The notes beneath the pieces were generated by a model that saw nothing but the letters and a program-made list of their open reading frames with translations, did not search any database and was not told the origin of the DNA. The translations under genes and the position numbers were made by a program. Below are positions 1 through 9,778 of a stretch of DNA of 64,000 nucleotides, piece by piece. Source of the DNA: Shinisaurus crocodilurus (lineage: Eukaryota; Chordata; Lepidosauria; Squamata; Shinisauridae); NCBI GenBank assembly GCA_021292165.1, contig JAHFWL010000058.1, positions 1 to 64,000 of the forward strand. Direction: 5' to 3'. How positions within the stretch are numbered: position 1 is the stretch's first letter; the number at the start of each line of letters is the position of its first letter.

Positions 1-979
1 TGGACACAGCCCTCCAGTGCTTTCTAAAAGTATGGGACACATTTCTGGAAACAGGCTATTGGCCATGATGATAGGTAAATGGAACTTCCATGCGCAGTTC
101 TGGTTTAATCGAAATATTAGAAAGTGTGATTGAGTTTTACCAGCGTTATTTTCCACCTGTGCCAGGGGAGGAGGAACGCAGGTTGGGACAGTGCTGAGAT
201 CTACCTGCTTTTAATGTTGCAAAGTTGGAAGATTCAATTGAGCTGGCCCTCACCACTTCTTTCGGTGGCTACCTTGATCTCACAGGCTCAGGTGCGGGCA
301 GCACAGGTAGGGTCAGAAACAGTGGTGCCCTCACATGATTGGGGGGGGGAATAAGTGACAAAATGCAGGTGAAGGTATCCAGAGTGGACATGCCATCAAG
401 GCAGGTGACAAGCCAGGCCAGTAGTGTATCCACTTATGCATTGTCCCAAAGAGGAACACATTTCCAGAAAAGAGGGCACAGATCTGCATATGCAAAATCG
501 ATAGGTGTTGATGCAAATTTGGAAATAATTATTATGATTTAAACAGAAATAAAATGCATCTCCCCAAGACTGTGACCAGATGACCCACCTGTGTGCCTGT
601 TCAGTCTGCTGTTCAGGTGCTCACTTTTGATGGGGAACTTCAAGGCCCCTCTATGCTCTCCTCCACTTAGGGTTCTTCTTGATCTTTAGCTTGGACAATG
701 CTTCAAATAGAGATAGAGGACACCTTCAAACAGAGGACTGTTCACTGTAATGTATGGCCACCCTGGGGAAGAGAAGAGACCATGGAACCAATTTACAATA
801 AGCTCTTTGCAAGGACAAAGAGATCTTGTAAGGTGGTCATATTTATGTGAAAAGGAACCAGTGAAAGGACCTCTTGTTTCTTATGTGTGGCTGTGTGGAT
901 TTTCTTGAAGCCTACTTCCCTTGAAGCATCACAGACCCAAGGTACACATCTAGTGTTATGTAATAGTTTGAGTGTCTAA
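1..979. other. Unassigned sequence
   Basis: I see no gene, recognisable transposon end or RNA gene here. Open frames are short and lack any motif. A G-run lies near 340-350. Probably old, decayed intergenic DNA. Confidence 0.4.
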
Positions 980-984
980 CTCAG

Positions 985-1115
985 CTTTCCCCAGCCTGGT
1001 GCCCTCCAGTTGTTGTGGACTTCAACTCCCATCAGATCCAGCCAGCTCAGTCAATGGTCAAGAATGCTGGGAGTTGTAGTCCAAAAGTTCCAGAGGGCAC
1101 CAGGTTGGGGAAGGT
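985..1115. mobile_element. Foldback hAT-type MITE (ACTCCC family)
   Basis: A short near-palindrome. The left arm begins CTTTCCCCAGCCTGGTGCCC and the right arm is its approximate reverse complement. Between the arms sit ACTCCCATCAG and GGGAGTTGTAGTCC. The same palindrome recurs about fifteen times in the window. The flanks share GTCTAAC, close to an 8-bp hAT target duplication. It has no coding capacity. Confidence 0.75.
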
Positions 1116-1124
1116 TAGTCTAAC

Positions 1125-1345
1125 GAGTATTGGGGAGATCCATCCAGGTCCAAATCCCCCTTCAGCTATGAAGGTCACTGAGTGGCCTTGGGCTAGTCTT
1201 TCAGCTTTACCTGCCTCACAGGCTTGTTGTGAGGATAAAATGGCAGCAGTGGGGCGAGGGGGGGATGGGACAGGAGGGAAGAACCATGTATATGATCGCT
1301 TGAGCTCCTTGGAAGAAAGGCAGGTATAATTGTAATAAAGAAAGA
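1125..1345 (+). mobile_element. MIR-like CORE-SINE, degraded
   Basis: It shares with MIR-type SINEs the stretch that reads roughly GGCCTTGGGC followed by CTGCCTCACAGGCTTGTTGTGAGGATAAAATGG (read in two parts), and ends in a LINE-like tail with GGTATAATTG and an A-rich stretch. The tRNA-like head is poorly preserved. Better copies lie at 47504-47742 and 53624-53870. Confidence 0.65.
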
Positions 1346-2006
1346 AGCAAAACAACAGGCCTTAATGCCATGCTTCCTTGGTAAACTGGCATGTGCATGC
1401 TGGCGCCTTGGCAACCTGTCATTGCTGTTTGTATCCGCAGCACATAATATTCATTTCTCTCCCAAGAAATTCTATGTTTGGCGTACCGACTTATCGTTAC
1501 CGCCCCTCCCCCCTCCCTGGCTGCTTCACACATTATAATTTTGTGTGCTACATTATGGACCCCACACGGCGTACCTGATCAAACACGGGCAGCACGATCC
1601 AATGTGGCTGCCCATAGCCCTCTGAACTCGGGAGGATTCCAGGCATCCTCCTATTGAGGATGGAAAGAGCGCAGAGGTGAAAATCTCCCACCCCTCCGCC
1701 AGGATACATAATATCCCGGCGGAGCTTCCCCCCCCCCAAGACCCACCCAGCGCCGGCTCCAAGGTCAGTCTCCCGCGGGCGCTCCAAATTCAGAGTCCCA
1801 GTCCAACCTCGGAGCGAGTTTCTGAGGTCAGAGCTGGAACTCCGAAGTATCCTATGTCCGTCTAGACAGCATCTAGCAGCCATAGGATTGTGCCCTAGGT
1901 ATATTTTGTAGCACATGTGCATCCTTTTCTTACCTTGCATACTCCATCAAAGACATCCAGGGTTGCCGACAGGATCTTTGGGGCTGGTATGTTATTTGTT
2001 GTTGTG
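1346..2006. other. Unassigned sequence
   Basis: Moderately GC-rich between 1600 and 1860. No recognisable repeat or gene. The open frames crossing it show no domain. Confidence 0.35.
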
Positions 2007-2053
2007 TCCTCCTCCTCCTCCTCCTCCTCCTCCTCCTCCTCCTCCTCCTCCTC
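2007..2053 (+). repeat. (CCT)n microsatellite
   Basis: An uninterrupted run of about 15 CCT units, abutting the 3' tail of a minus-strand SINE. It probably grew from that tail. Its translation gives a spurious proline run. Confidence 0.95.
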
Positions 2054-2059
2054 AACATC

Positions 2060-2293
2060 ATCATTGCATTTCTAGCCCACCCTTTTTCCTCTTGCAAAGA
2101 ACCCAAGGTGGCTTACAAAATCCTCCTCTTCCTCGCCATCGTATCCTCACAACAACCCTGTGTGGTAGGTTAGGCTGAGAGTCAGTGACTGGCCCAAAGT
2201 CACCCAGTGAGCTTCATGGCCGAGTGGGGACTAGGACCTGGATCTCCTCAGTCCCAGTCCAACACTCTCACCACTACGCCGCACTGGCTTTTT
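2060..2293 (-). mobile_element. MIR-like CORE-SINE
   Basis: Read on the minus strand it starts GCCAGTGCGGCGTAGTGG (tRNA-like A box), continues to TGACTTTGGGCCAGTCACTG, a conserved core, then CCTTGGGTTC and an L2-like tail. The same order is seen in plus-strand copies at 47504, 53624 and 55007. Near full length. Confidence 0.85.
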
Positions 2294-2417
2294 GTTGTAA
2301 TCGGGACCTCCCTCTGGGAAGGATGTGCTCCCTGTTCATTTGACCCTTGGCCTAAATCTGGAGCCAACCCAATATGTATGCATTTCAAATGTTACGGTTT
2401 TAGTGGCTACACAAGGC

Positions 2418-2540
2418 AGTTCTCGAATGCACGCTATTTAACAGAGCAATCCTATGTGCATCTACTCAGAAGTAAGTCCCACTGAGTTCAATGGGACGTA
2501 CTCCCAAGTAAACATGCTTAGGACTGCAACTTAATCATAC
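2418..2540. mobile_element. Palindromic AAGTCCCA repeat (about 95 bp)
   Basis: Two arms, GCAATCCTATGTGCATCTAC and a later AACATGCTTAGGACTGCAAC, flank TAAGTCCCACTGAGTTCAATGGGAC. Related copies are at 4140-4220 and 15470-15566. It is a short noncoding foldback repeat common in reptile DNA. I cannot name its transposase source. Confidence 0.65.
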
Positions 2541-2960
2541 TATAATCCTCCTCGTTTGGTCTCCCCGCTGCCGCACCTGCCGCCAGCCTCCTAACCATTT
2601 TGTTCCAGAAGGGTTTGGAAGCTAATGCTGCACACAAACACTGGCACTAACGCCAAGGTTCATCCAGAGATGGAAGAAAGAGACAGTTGGCGGCAAAACA
2701 AAGGAAGGCATTCAATTGTTGGTTGACCTTTTTGCGTCTGGCTCCAATTCCACCCTAGTCCCCCCAAAATAAATAAATCTGTAGCTGGCTGTAATTAAAC
2801 TTAAATTCAGGGTGGGGTTTTTTCCCCCCTTCTTCTTCCTTTAAACAGCCTCAATTGCCCTTCAGATGGACCAAAGAGCAGGTTTCAAGAAATTTAGACA
2901 GGCCCCTGAATTCCTTGGTGCTCCTTGACCTAAAGTCCTCAAACACGTCAACCTACCCGG
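2541..2960. other. Unassigned sequence
   Basis: No gene or named repeat recognised. Contains short C-, T- and A-runs only. Confidence 0.35.

Positions 2961-2998
<38 letters not shown>
2961..2998 (+). repeat. (TC)n microsatellite
   Basis: About 18 uninterrupted TC units. Confidence 0.95.
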
Positions 2999-3000
<2 letters not shown>

Positions 3001-3033
3001 ACAGTAGCTAACAATGCAGAGCCTTCCACCTAG

Positions 3034-3178
3034 AACAGGCTTCCCCAACCTGGTGCCCTCCAGATGTGTTGTACAGCTGCCCTCATCCCCAGCTGGCATG
3101 GCTGCCATGCTGGCTGGGGCATGCTGGGAGTTGTAGGCCAAAAATATCTGGGGACCCAAGGTTGGAGAACACTGCTCT
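3034..3178. mobile_element. Foldback hAT-type MITE with ZNF143-like motif
   Basis: The left end is CTTCCCCAACCTGGTGCCCT and the right end GGTTGGAGAACACTG, so the two arms come from different subfamilies. The right arm holds GCATGCTGGGAGTTGTAG at about 3119-3137, whose reverse complement matches the ZNF143/THAP11 consensus ACTACAACTCCCAGCATGC apart from its first base. Confidence 0.75.
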
Positions 3179-3409
3179 AGAGCACCTTCTCCCTGACATC
3201 CAGTTCCAGTTGTCCATCTGTAAGGGATGTTTTTGTAGGGAGGCACATTCAATCATGTGAACCACAACCACAACCACTCCTGCAGTCTGAACTGCTGCAT
3301 GCCCAGACTCAGGTCTACCATCTCAACTCCTGTTTATGAGAACCAGGCTATATAACGGATAGTGTCTTCACGCTTTTATGATAAACTTTGTCAGGGTGGG
3401 GATAGATGA

Positions 3410-3556
3410 TAGCAGCCTTCCCCAACCTGGTGCCCCCTCTGGCTGTTTTGGACTACAACTCCCATCAGCCCCAGCCAGCCTTGCCAACGGGCAGGGATGA
3501 TGGGCAGGGATGATTATAGTCCAAAACAGCCAGAGGGCACCAGTTTGGGGGAGGAC
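3410..3556. mobile_element. Foldback hAT-type MITE (ACTCCC family)
   Basis: The arms begin CAGCCTTCCCCAACCTGGTG and return as CACCAGTTTGGGGGAGG. GGACTACAACTCCCATCAG lies inside the left arm. Noncoding. Confidence 0.8.
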
Positions 3557-3796
3557 TAGACTACAGCGAGGCAAGACTTTTCAAGCCTCTCCTCCGCATA
3601 GACACACACACATGCACACACAAAGGATCCTGGCCTGCACTCCAAGATGGCATCATCATCACTGGGCAAAAATATCCACCCAGCTGTAGAAATTCAAAGA
3701 ATTGTAGGAGCTGGACCATTTGATGGAGTGGGGCAAAATCACTGCATGGATGAGAGAAGCAGTTATTTTGTTTGTTTCAAAAATCACATTGACTGG

Positions 3797-4132
3797 ATTC
3801 AGACAACACGATAACCCACACTCAAGGGTTGAGTATGGGTTGAGCGTGGGTTGTCACTGAACTGTGGGTTGTTGAAACGTAGGTTATTGTGTTGTCTGAA
3901 GCCAGCCAAGGTAACAAACCAAAGTGAACAACCCACAGTTCACAACCCAACAACAAGCCATGGGTTCTCTTCATGGGTTGTTCGTGGTTAACAAGTCATG
4001 GCTTGTTACTGTGCAGCTGGGTTCAGAAGACAACACGATCACCCACGTTTCAACAACAACCCATGGTTCAATGACAAACCACGCTCAATTCATACGCAAC
4101 CCTTGAGTGTGGGTTATCGTGTTGTCTGAACC
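3797..4132. mobile_element. Foldback transposon, GTGGGTT family, copy 1
   Basis: The left arm starts TTCAGACAACACGATAACCC and the right arm ends GGGTTATCGTGTTGTCTGAA, an exact terminal inverted repeat. The arms run about 110 bp. The centre is a further set of CATGGGTT / AACCCATG inverted motifs, so the unit is a nest of hairpins. A second copy is at 61658-61987. Noncoding; superfamily not assigned. Confidence 0.8.
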
Positions 4133-4139
4133 CAACCAT

Positions 4140-4220
4140 TGCGGCTGTAATCCTAAATATTTACTTGCATGTAAGTCCCATTGAACTCAGTGGGACTTAC
4201 TTCTCAGTAGACATGCATGG
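4140..4220. mobile_element. Palindromic AAGTCCCA repeat
   Basis: Contains GTAAGTCCCATTGAACTCAG followed by TGGGACTTACTTCTCAGTAG, the same palindrome as at 15470-15566 and 2418-2540. Confidence 0.7.
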
Positions 4221-4228
4221 GTTTTGCC

Positions 4229-4440
4229 TTCTTATAGCCCACCAGTCAGGCTCTAAGGAGCCCAATATATCAGTTCAAACTTTGCACATTCTGGAGGAAT
4301 CACCATCTTTCCCTCCTTAAGAGATTTTTTGTGGTAAGAAATAAAACATAAGAAGTGGTGAGAAAATACCAGAGGGTTAGAAATGGAAGCTGATCCCCCA
4401 TAAAATTCCATGAATGAGGCAGGGTGATTGCACAATCAAA
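4229..4440. repeat. Dispersed repeat R, copy 1
   Basis: Aligns by eye with 45405-45640. Shared stretches include CCATCTTTCC, GATTTT(T/C)TGTGGTAA, AGAAGTGGTG, TTAGAA/TTAGGA, TAAAATT and GAATGAGGCAGGG. I do not recognise the family. Confidence 0.55.
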
Positions 4441-4516
4441 GCCTCATCTGGAATCAGCCATAGTCACTGCACCATCCCAGAAGTGGTGGGTAGAGGAAGA
4501 GGGAGCAATCAGATAC

Positions 4517-4537
4517 TATATATATATATATATATAT
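4517..4537 (+). repeat. (TA)n microsatellite
   Basis: About ten TA units. Confidence 0.9.
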
Positions 4538-4827
4538 GAATATTTTATCTCCTGGACTCTCATTTTTTGTTTCTGGAAAGAAAACTCGGTATAGGCCCTT
4601 AACTCTGCTTCCCTGGATCAGATTTTTGTTGGATGAATTTTACCCCAACATGTTACATTATTTGGGACCAAAAAGCAACCCCAAAGTAAAAATCAGTTGA
4701 CTTTTAGGGATATTTTAATGTCCCATGTGCTTTTTGTTTACAGAAAGAAAGCTATCAATGGTAAGTGTCTGAAATTTAGGGACATGGGTTACTACTGTGC
4801 AGGTGACACGGTTCTAGAAACAGGGAT

Positions 4828-4966
4828 GGAGGATCTGTGGCTCTCCAGATGTTACTGGACTACAACTCCCATCATCCTCGATCATTTGCCATGCCGTCTG
4901 GGGCTGAGTTGGCTGGAGTTGGAGTCCAACAAGATATGGAGGGCCATTGCTTCCCCCACCCAGTCC
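4828..4966. mobile_element. Foldback hAT-type MITE (ACTCCC family)
   Basis: Reads GGCTCTCCAGATGTTACTGG, ACTACAACTCCCATCATCC, then the return arm GTTGGAGTCCAACAAGATATGGAGGGCC in divergent form. Confidence 0.7.
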
Positions 4967-5857
4967 TAGAAGGGCTATGATATACCGGTAAGTCTACTTC
5001 TGTGTAAACTCTTCAATACGAAGTCCACCTGGGGTAGGATTTTGTCCCCGACAATTTGAGAAGGCGTTAAAAAGCCTTCAGTTAGTCTTTGAGATTCTGT
5101 TGCAACATACAGCAGAAAGCGGCCTCTTAAATATGACCACAAATATAGGAAATGGAATACGGTATATAGCCCAAACATTCTGGAATTCCCTGTCTGAAAA
5201 ATGGACTATTGTTCTAGGATAACAAGCATGATACAACACCCTATTTCCCTCCCTGGGCAGCCTTCCAGCACTGAAACTGTCATAATGGTCACCATCTTGA
5301 TTGTGAGGGAGCCCACGGTGAGAAATAAAATGGCTGCCAATGGTTCCAGCCAGCCCAGTTTGGCAAGGCTCACTGGGAACATTCATCAGCTGGTGACAAG
5401 CTTGACATTCATCTCTTGCATTGCCCTTTGACCTTTGTGATGGTGATGATGAAGTCCCAGCGAGGGAGTCTTGACCAATGGCGGGCCAAGGATCTGTCAC
5501 CATCCATGCCAGAACAAACAACAAAGACAAATGGCCCCCATCAAAAGTAAATGGCACTTACCGGTAATAGCATGCAGGAGGGAACTAGCCAGGCGGATTG
5601 GCTGGGCACCATATGTGAATTCTTCACTAATCGCGGCAAATTGCCCCAATTTGTTAATGAGCTATGTAGTGGGCATGTGCACCCCAAAAGCTTCAGATTC
5701 TTTCAACTCCAGCAGCATGGAAATAATTTTGCACTTGTGCCTGCGCGGACATTTCCCCAACTTGACAGTGATGAAAACTCAAAAAGATGAAAACTCAAAA
5801 GGGGCTGCTTTGGAGTTTGTGTTGCTTGTTGTCTTTGGCATGGTGCACTTTGTCCAG
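4967..5857. other. Unassigned sequence
   Basis: The longest open frame, 159 codons at 5078-5557 on the minus strand, has no recognisable domain. No transposon ends were seen. Confidence 0.35.
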
Positions 5858-6155
5858 TGCTGGGTTGGTGGGGGGTGATGATGAGGAAGTGACTCAAAAG
5901 AGTTGGAAGGCGAAAGAATCCAATGGGGTTGGATTAGGTGCAAAACAGAGTATGTAATGGAAGCAAAATTGGGATGGACGCAATCATTCATCTATGGCAA
6001 TCAGTTGCCCAAAGGCAGGACATGTATCTAAGGCAGCCTTCCCCAACATAGCATCCTCCAGATGTGTTGGAATACAATCCCCATCACCCCCAGCCAGCAA
6101 GACTGTGGGTGATGGGAGTTGTAGTCCCACACATCTGGAGGGCGCCAGATGGCTG
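5858..6155 (+). repeat. Inverted duplication, arm A
   Basis: This segment, including the MITE at 6034-6155, is the reverse complement of 8710-9022. Shared markers read here are AAAAGAGTTGGAAGGCGAAA, GAATCCAATGG, TGGGATGGACGCAATCA, ATCTATGGCAATCAGTTGCC and CAAAGGCAGG. Similarity looks above 85%. The spacer is about 2.55 kb. Confidence 0.8.
6034..6155. mobile_element. Foldback hAT MITE with perfect 8-bp target duplication
   Basis: Starts CAGCCTTCCCCAAC and ends GATGGCTG. ATCTAAGG occurs at 6026-6033 and again at 6156-6163. This copy ties the ACTCCC foldback family to the hAT superfamily (8-bp duplication, CAG...CTG ends). Confidence 0.85.
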
Positions 6156-6163
6156 ATCTAAGG

Positions 6164-6356
6164 TATCCTTGGGATGTGCTGTCCAATTTCCAAAGAGAAA
6201 AAAAAATCCCACAGCTTTCATTGGCAAGGATAATGGTAACGAATAATAAGCCAAAAATTTATCCCACAATTTTTTTCCCCGACCACTCTCGTTCAATTTG
6301 ATAGAAAAGAAATGGCTTTCGAAAAGAAAGTAAAAGGAGTAGAACATTTTGGAGAA
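6164..6356. other. Unassigned sequence
   Basis: Contains an A-run near 6200. No repeat recognised. Confidence 0.3.
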
Positions 6357-6527
6357 ATGTGGCTTACGCTGGCTCAGCTTGTCTGAGTGTGGAAAGCTAA
6401 GCAGGGTCAGGCCTGGTTATTATTGGATGGGAGACCCCTCCTCTAGTTTCCTGCATTGAGCAGGGGGTTGGACTCGATAGCCTTGTAGGCTCCTTCCAAC
6501 TCTATGATCTATGAAATCTATGAAATT
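6357..6527 (+). mobile_element. 5S rRNA-head / CR1-tail SINE, copy 1
   Basis: The head contains GGAAAGCTAAGCAGGGTCAG and GCCTGGTTATTATTGGATGG GAGACC, which correspond to the 5S rRNA internal promoter (A box, intermediate element, C box). The tail GGGGGTTGGACTCGATAGCC and TTCCAACTCTATGATCTATG corresponds to the CR1 3' end. It would be transcribed by RNA polymerase III and mobilised by CR1 machinery; that is inference from the parts. Confidence 0.85.
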
Positions 6528-6954
6528 ATCATGGGTTGAGTGTGGGGTTCTTGTGCTTACCTTACGTATGAGGTGGCCAAGCAGTATGCACAAATGTCCT
6601 GTCTTTCATTGTACAATCATCTCTCCAGCAGCCTGTAGCCTCCTAGGTTTCCCAGTTCCCACACTTCAATTAAAGCCCATCATGAGGGAATGGCTTTTTC
6701 AGCTCAGGGAGTGCAGGCAGCCTGGGAGGCTGCAAAGCAATGGAGAGATGTGTGATAGAAAGAAAAAACACACACACAGCACCCTTGGCTGCCTTACAGT
6801 GATTAGGTAAGCTCAAGAACACCACAGAAATATATTATCAGGCAAAACAGTGGAAGCCTCATTCATGGGAAGGATCCTTTTTAAATGCCATTTTTACTTG
6901 GTATTTTATTTCTTGCGGCTGATAGCTGCCTTGGGCACCATTCAGGGCTTACAT

Positions 6955-7480
6955 TTTACTATTCATTTATATCATTTCTATACCACCCGATAGCCGGAGC
7001 TCTCTGGGTGGTTTACAAAGATTAAAACCTTAAAAATACATTATAAAAACTGTATACATACGGACATATGAACATACAACACAGAGAGAGATGCACAACA
7101 ATGTTAAACAATCAACAAGAAAAATTCAAGACCTGATTAAAACCTCGTCATATGCTGCCAAATGCCTGAGAGGAGAAGAAGAAGGTCATCTTCTTCTCCT
7201 CAGATGCTTTGACCTGGATTCCTGCATTGAGCAGGGGGTTGGACTCGATGGCCTTGTAGGCCCCTTCCAACTCTACTTTTCTATGGTTCTATGATTCTAT
7301 CTGGCGCTGAAAAGATAACAGGGTCAGTGCCAGGTGGGCCTCATTGGGGAGATCAGAATTGAGGGGCCACCACTGAAGAGGTCCTCTCCCTTGTTGCTGC
7401 CTTCTGAGCCTCCTTCTCGGAGGCACCTGGAGGAGAGCCTTAGATAATGACCGTAGTGTACAGGTAGGTCCGTCCATGCC
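6955..7480 (-). mobile_element. L2 LINE 3' end, split by CR1
   Basis: Minus-strand L2 3' UTR at 6955-7150 (on the minus strand: AACCACCCAGAGAGCTCCGG then GGTGGTATAGAAATGATATA). The C-terminal coding remnant is at about 7310-7480, which on the minus strand reads as an arginine-rich and QWWP-like stretch typical of L2 ends. A CR1 3' fragment lies between the two parts. Confidence 0.7.
7190..7305 (+). mobile_element. CR1 3' end
   Basis: Reads TTTGACCTGGATTCCTGCAT, GGGGGTTGGACTCGATGGCC, then TCTATGGTTCTATGATTCTA, the CR1 tail with its ATTCTATG-type repeat. It matches the minus-strand CR1 at 63067-63635. Interrupts an L2 copy. Confidence 0.85.
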
Positions 7481-7504
7481 TACTGTGGAGAGAAAGCTGA
7501 ACCA

Positions 7505-7536
<32 letters not shown>

Positions 7537-8320
7537 GCCACTTGCATAATCTCTGCCTAGGGCAGAGATAGTTCAGTTCAGAGCAGTCATTTACATCAAC
7601 CTACATTTGCATTTACCTCAACGGGACACATCTGTATACACCCCAAAGGTTCCCCCCCCCAGCAGTCTCAAAGAGCTGCAAAACACCCCAAAACATCCGA
7701 GGGGTGCCAGGATTCCCCAGCAGTCTCAAAGACCTGCCAAGCACCCAAGGGGTGCCAGGATTCTCGGGCAAAGCCAGTTCAGCCTGTCAACTGAAGGGGA
7801 GGGGGGCGGAGGGAGAGGGTAAAAAGGGCTGCCAAGCCCAGAGAGAGTTGTTGGAAGCAAGATGCAGGACTGCACGGAACGGGTCACACCAACTCTGGTC
7901 GGGACGAAAGCCTCACAACCCCAGGCAGGACACTCAGTCACCGGCTGCAAGATTGGAACAACCTGCAGCGCTATTCTTTCTAGTAAGTTTCAGGGTCTTT
8001 GATGTCAATACTGTCTGTGTTCTCTGCAAGCCTCGTTCTGCAAGCCTCCTTTAGGCTGAATGTGTATTGGAATGCTACGCTCCATTAAGTTTTATAGACT
8101 GTATTTACCGTGTGAAATTCCTTATCAGTCTATTTGCTACACTCCATTAAACGTGTTATAAACAAACTCTGCCTGGCTGCATAAGCTTTCGCTCAGTGTC
8201 TATTGAAGCGGTTGCCCTCAGCTCACCCGGGGACCGCATAAAGGGAGTTTTTACGGTGCTGTTTAACCCGTTAACTCCCGAACTCACGCAAAAGGACCAG
8301 CGGTGGTCCTTCACACCTAC
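7479..8320 (+). mobile_element. Solo LTR, divergent Gmr1-like Gypsy relative
   Basis: The LTR is 7484-8315 (832 bp), TGTGGAGAGA...TCCTTCACA, with CCTAC on both sides (7479-7483 and 8316-8320). Both ends resemble those of the minus-strand Gmr1 LTRs: TGTGGAGAAAGCCTGAC-like start followed by (AC)n, and TTAACCCGTTAACTCCCGAA then CACGCAAAAGGACCAG at the end. The middle is different, so it is a related but distinct family. The target duplication shows it is a solo LTR from recombination between LTRs. Confidence 0.88.
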
Positions 8321-8431
8321 TAATGAATTAATTAATGAATTAAAAATGTCTGCCTCCTGGACCTCTAACTCCTGGTTCTCACTCTGCAGCAGCCTACAAT
8401 ATAGCACCAGTCCTATACTGGTGGTGGCTGC

Positions 8432-8625
8432 TGCCTTTGACCATAGCTCAGCGGTAGAGCACACAGGCGGTCCCAGGTTCGATCCCCAGCTTCTCCAGTT
8501 CAAAGGATCAAGTAACAGGTGATGTGAAAGATGCTCCACTGCCTGAGACCCAAGAGAGCCGCTGCCACTCAAGGGTACACAGTGCTCGGCTACACGGGCA
8601 AGAGCCTCATCTGGTGTTAAAGTTA
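8432..8625 (+). mobile_element. tRNA-like SINE, copy 1
   Basis: A-box-like ATAGCTCAGCGGTAGAGC at 8443-8460 and B-box-like GGTTCGATCC at 8476-8485, then a tRNA-unrelated body with GAGAGCCGCTGCCACTCAAG. Similar copies are at 30441, 39745, 54340 and (minus) 34074. It resembles a SINE rather than a tRNA gene because no cloverleaf acceptor stem pairs. Confidence 0.8.
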
Positions 8626-8701
8626 GTTTCCTGTGTTCGTCTGAAAAAAAATATTAATCCCAAACTGGGATTAAGTGGTTATACTACTGGCCTGGCTTGT
8701 C

Positions 8702-8845
8702 ACCTGCCCTGATGGCTTTCCCCAAACTGGCGCCCTCCGAATGTGTGGGACTACAACTCCCATCACCCACAGTCTTGCTGGCTGGGGGTGATGGGGATTG
8801 TATTCCAACACATCTGGAAGATGCCATGTTGGGGAAGGCTGCCTT
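8702..8845. mobile_element. Foldback hAT-type MITE inside inverted duplication
   Basis: Reverse-complement copy of the MITE at 6034-6155, keeping GACTACAACTCCCATCACCC and its pairing arm. Present at the same relative position in both arms of the inverted duplication. Confidence 0.8.
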
Positions 8846-9022
8846 CAATACATGCCCTGCCTTTGGGCAACTGATTGCCATAGATGAGTGATTGCGTCCA
8901 TCCCAATTTTGATTCCATTACTCTGTTTTGCACCTACTAGTCCAACTCCATTGGATTCTTTCGCCTTCCAACTCTTTTGAGCCTCTTCTTCATCATCGCT
9001 TCATCACCGGCACAGCACTAGA
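8710..9022 (-). repeat. Inverted duplication, arm B
   Basis: Reverse complement of 5858-6155. Unique flanking sequence (TGGCAACTGATTGCCATAG-like, TTTCGCCTTCCAACTCTTTT) is shared as well as the MITE, so this is more than two independent MITE insertions. Confidence 0.8.
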
Positions 9023-9225
9023 CTGAATCCTCCTCCATAGAAAAACATCCCCTTCACCATGGAAACCTGCTTGTTAGGGTGAAGAATATAATGGAACCCT
9101 TCTTCCTGGTTTCTAGCTAATGCAGGGAAATGTTTGTGTGAGCGTTTGTTTTTTCGGTGGAGGAATCATGTCAGACCCTGCCTTCAGTCTGAAGTGGTAC
9201 AGTCCAGAAATTACCACCTCATTTG

Positions 9226-9734
9226 TGAGTAGTAGGCCTGGTCCGGAAGATGCAGTTAGTGCACAAGGCAGTGGTTCAACTATTTTTGGGAGAGCTGTCC
9301 CTTTTCAGCATGTAACACCTCTGCTGAGGGAACTGCACTGGCTGCCTATTTGCTACTGGGCCAGGTTTAAAGTGTTGTTATTGGTGTATGAAGCCCTCAA
9401 CAACTTGGGACCAGGATATTTGAGAGAGTGCCTTCTCCCTTACCAGCCTGCCCAGTCACTGAGGTCATCAGAAGATGCACTCCTGGAGATTCTGCATGGA
9501 CCTGTGGTCCGATTGGTGTCCACTTGGAGTAGAGCCTTCAGTGAATTGGCTCCCTCTCTGTGGAACTCCCTGCCTGTTGATCTCAGGCAGGCCCCAACGT
9601 TGTTTCATTTTCGGCGCCTGCTGAAGACATTTTTGTTTAAACAAGCCTTCCCTAACTAACCAGCCATGGTTTTATTGGTACAATCTGATTTTAACTGTTT
9701 TAATTCTGTATTTTTGTTTATCATTATCATTATT

Positions 9735-9778
<44 letters not shown>

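Noticed and set aside
1915..2178. Open frame with a long proline run
   Set aside because: It is the translation of the (CCT)n microsatellite and a reversed SINE.
6391..6430. Possible 5S rRNA gene
   Set aside because: Only the internal promoter part is kept and it is joined to a CR1 tail. All six copies have the same structure, so it is a SINE.
7163..7205. Hairpin GGAGAAGAAGA...TCTTCTTCTCC as a microRNA precursor
   Set aside because: It lies at the L2/CR1 junction in low-complexity purine/pyrimidine sequence and is more simply explained by that.
8443..8486. Possible tRNA gene
   Set aside because: A and B boxes are present but no acceptor stem forms, and the SINE body follows in several copies.
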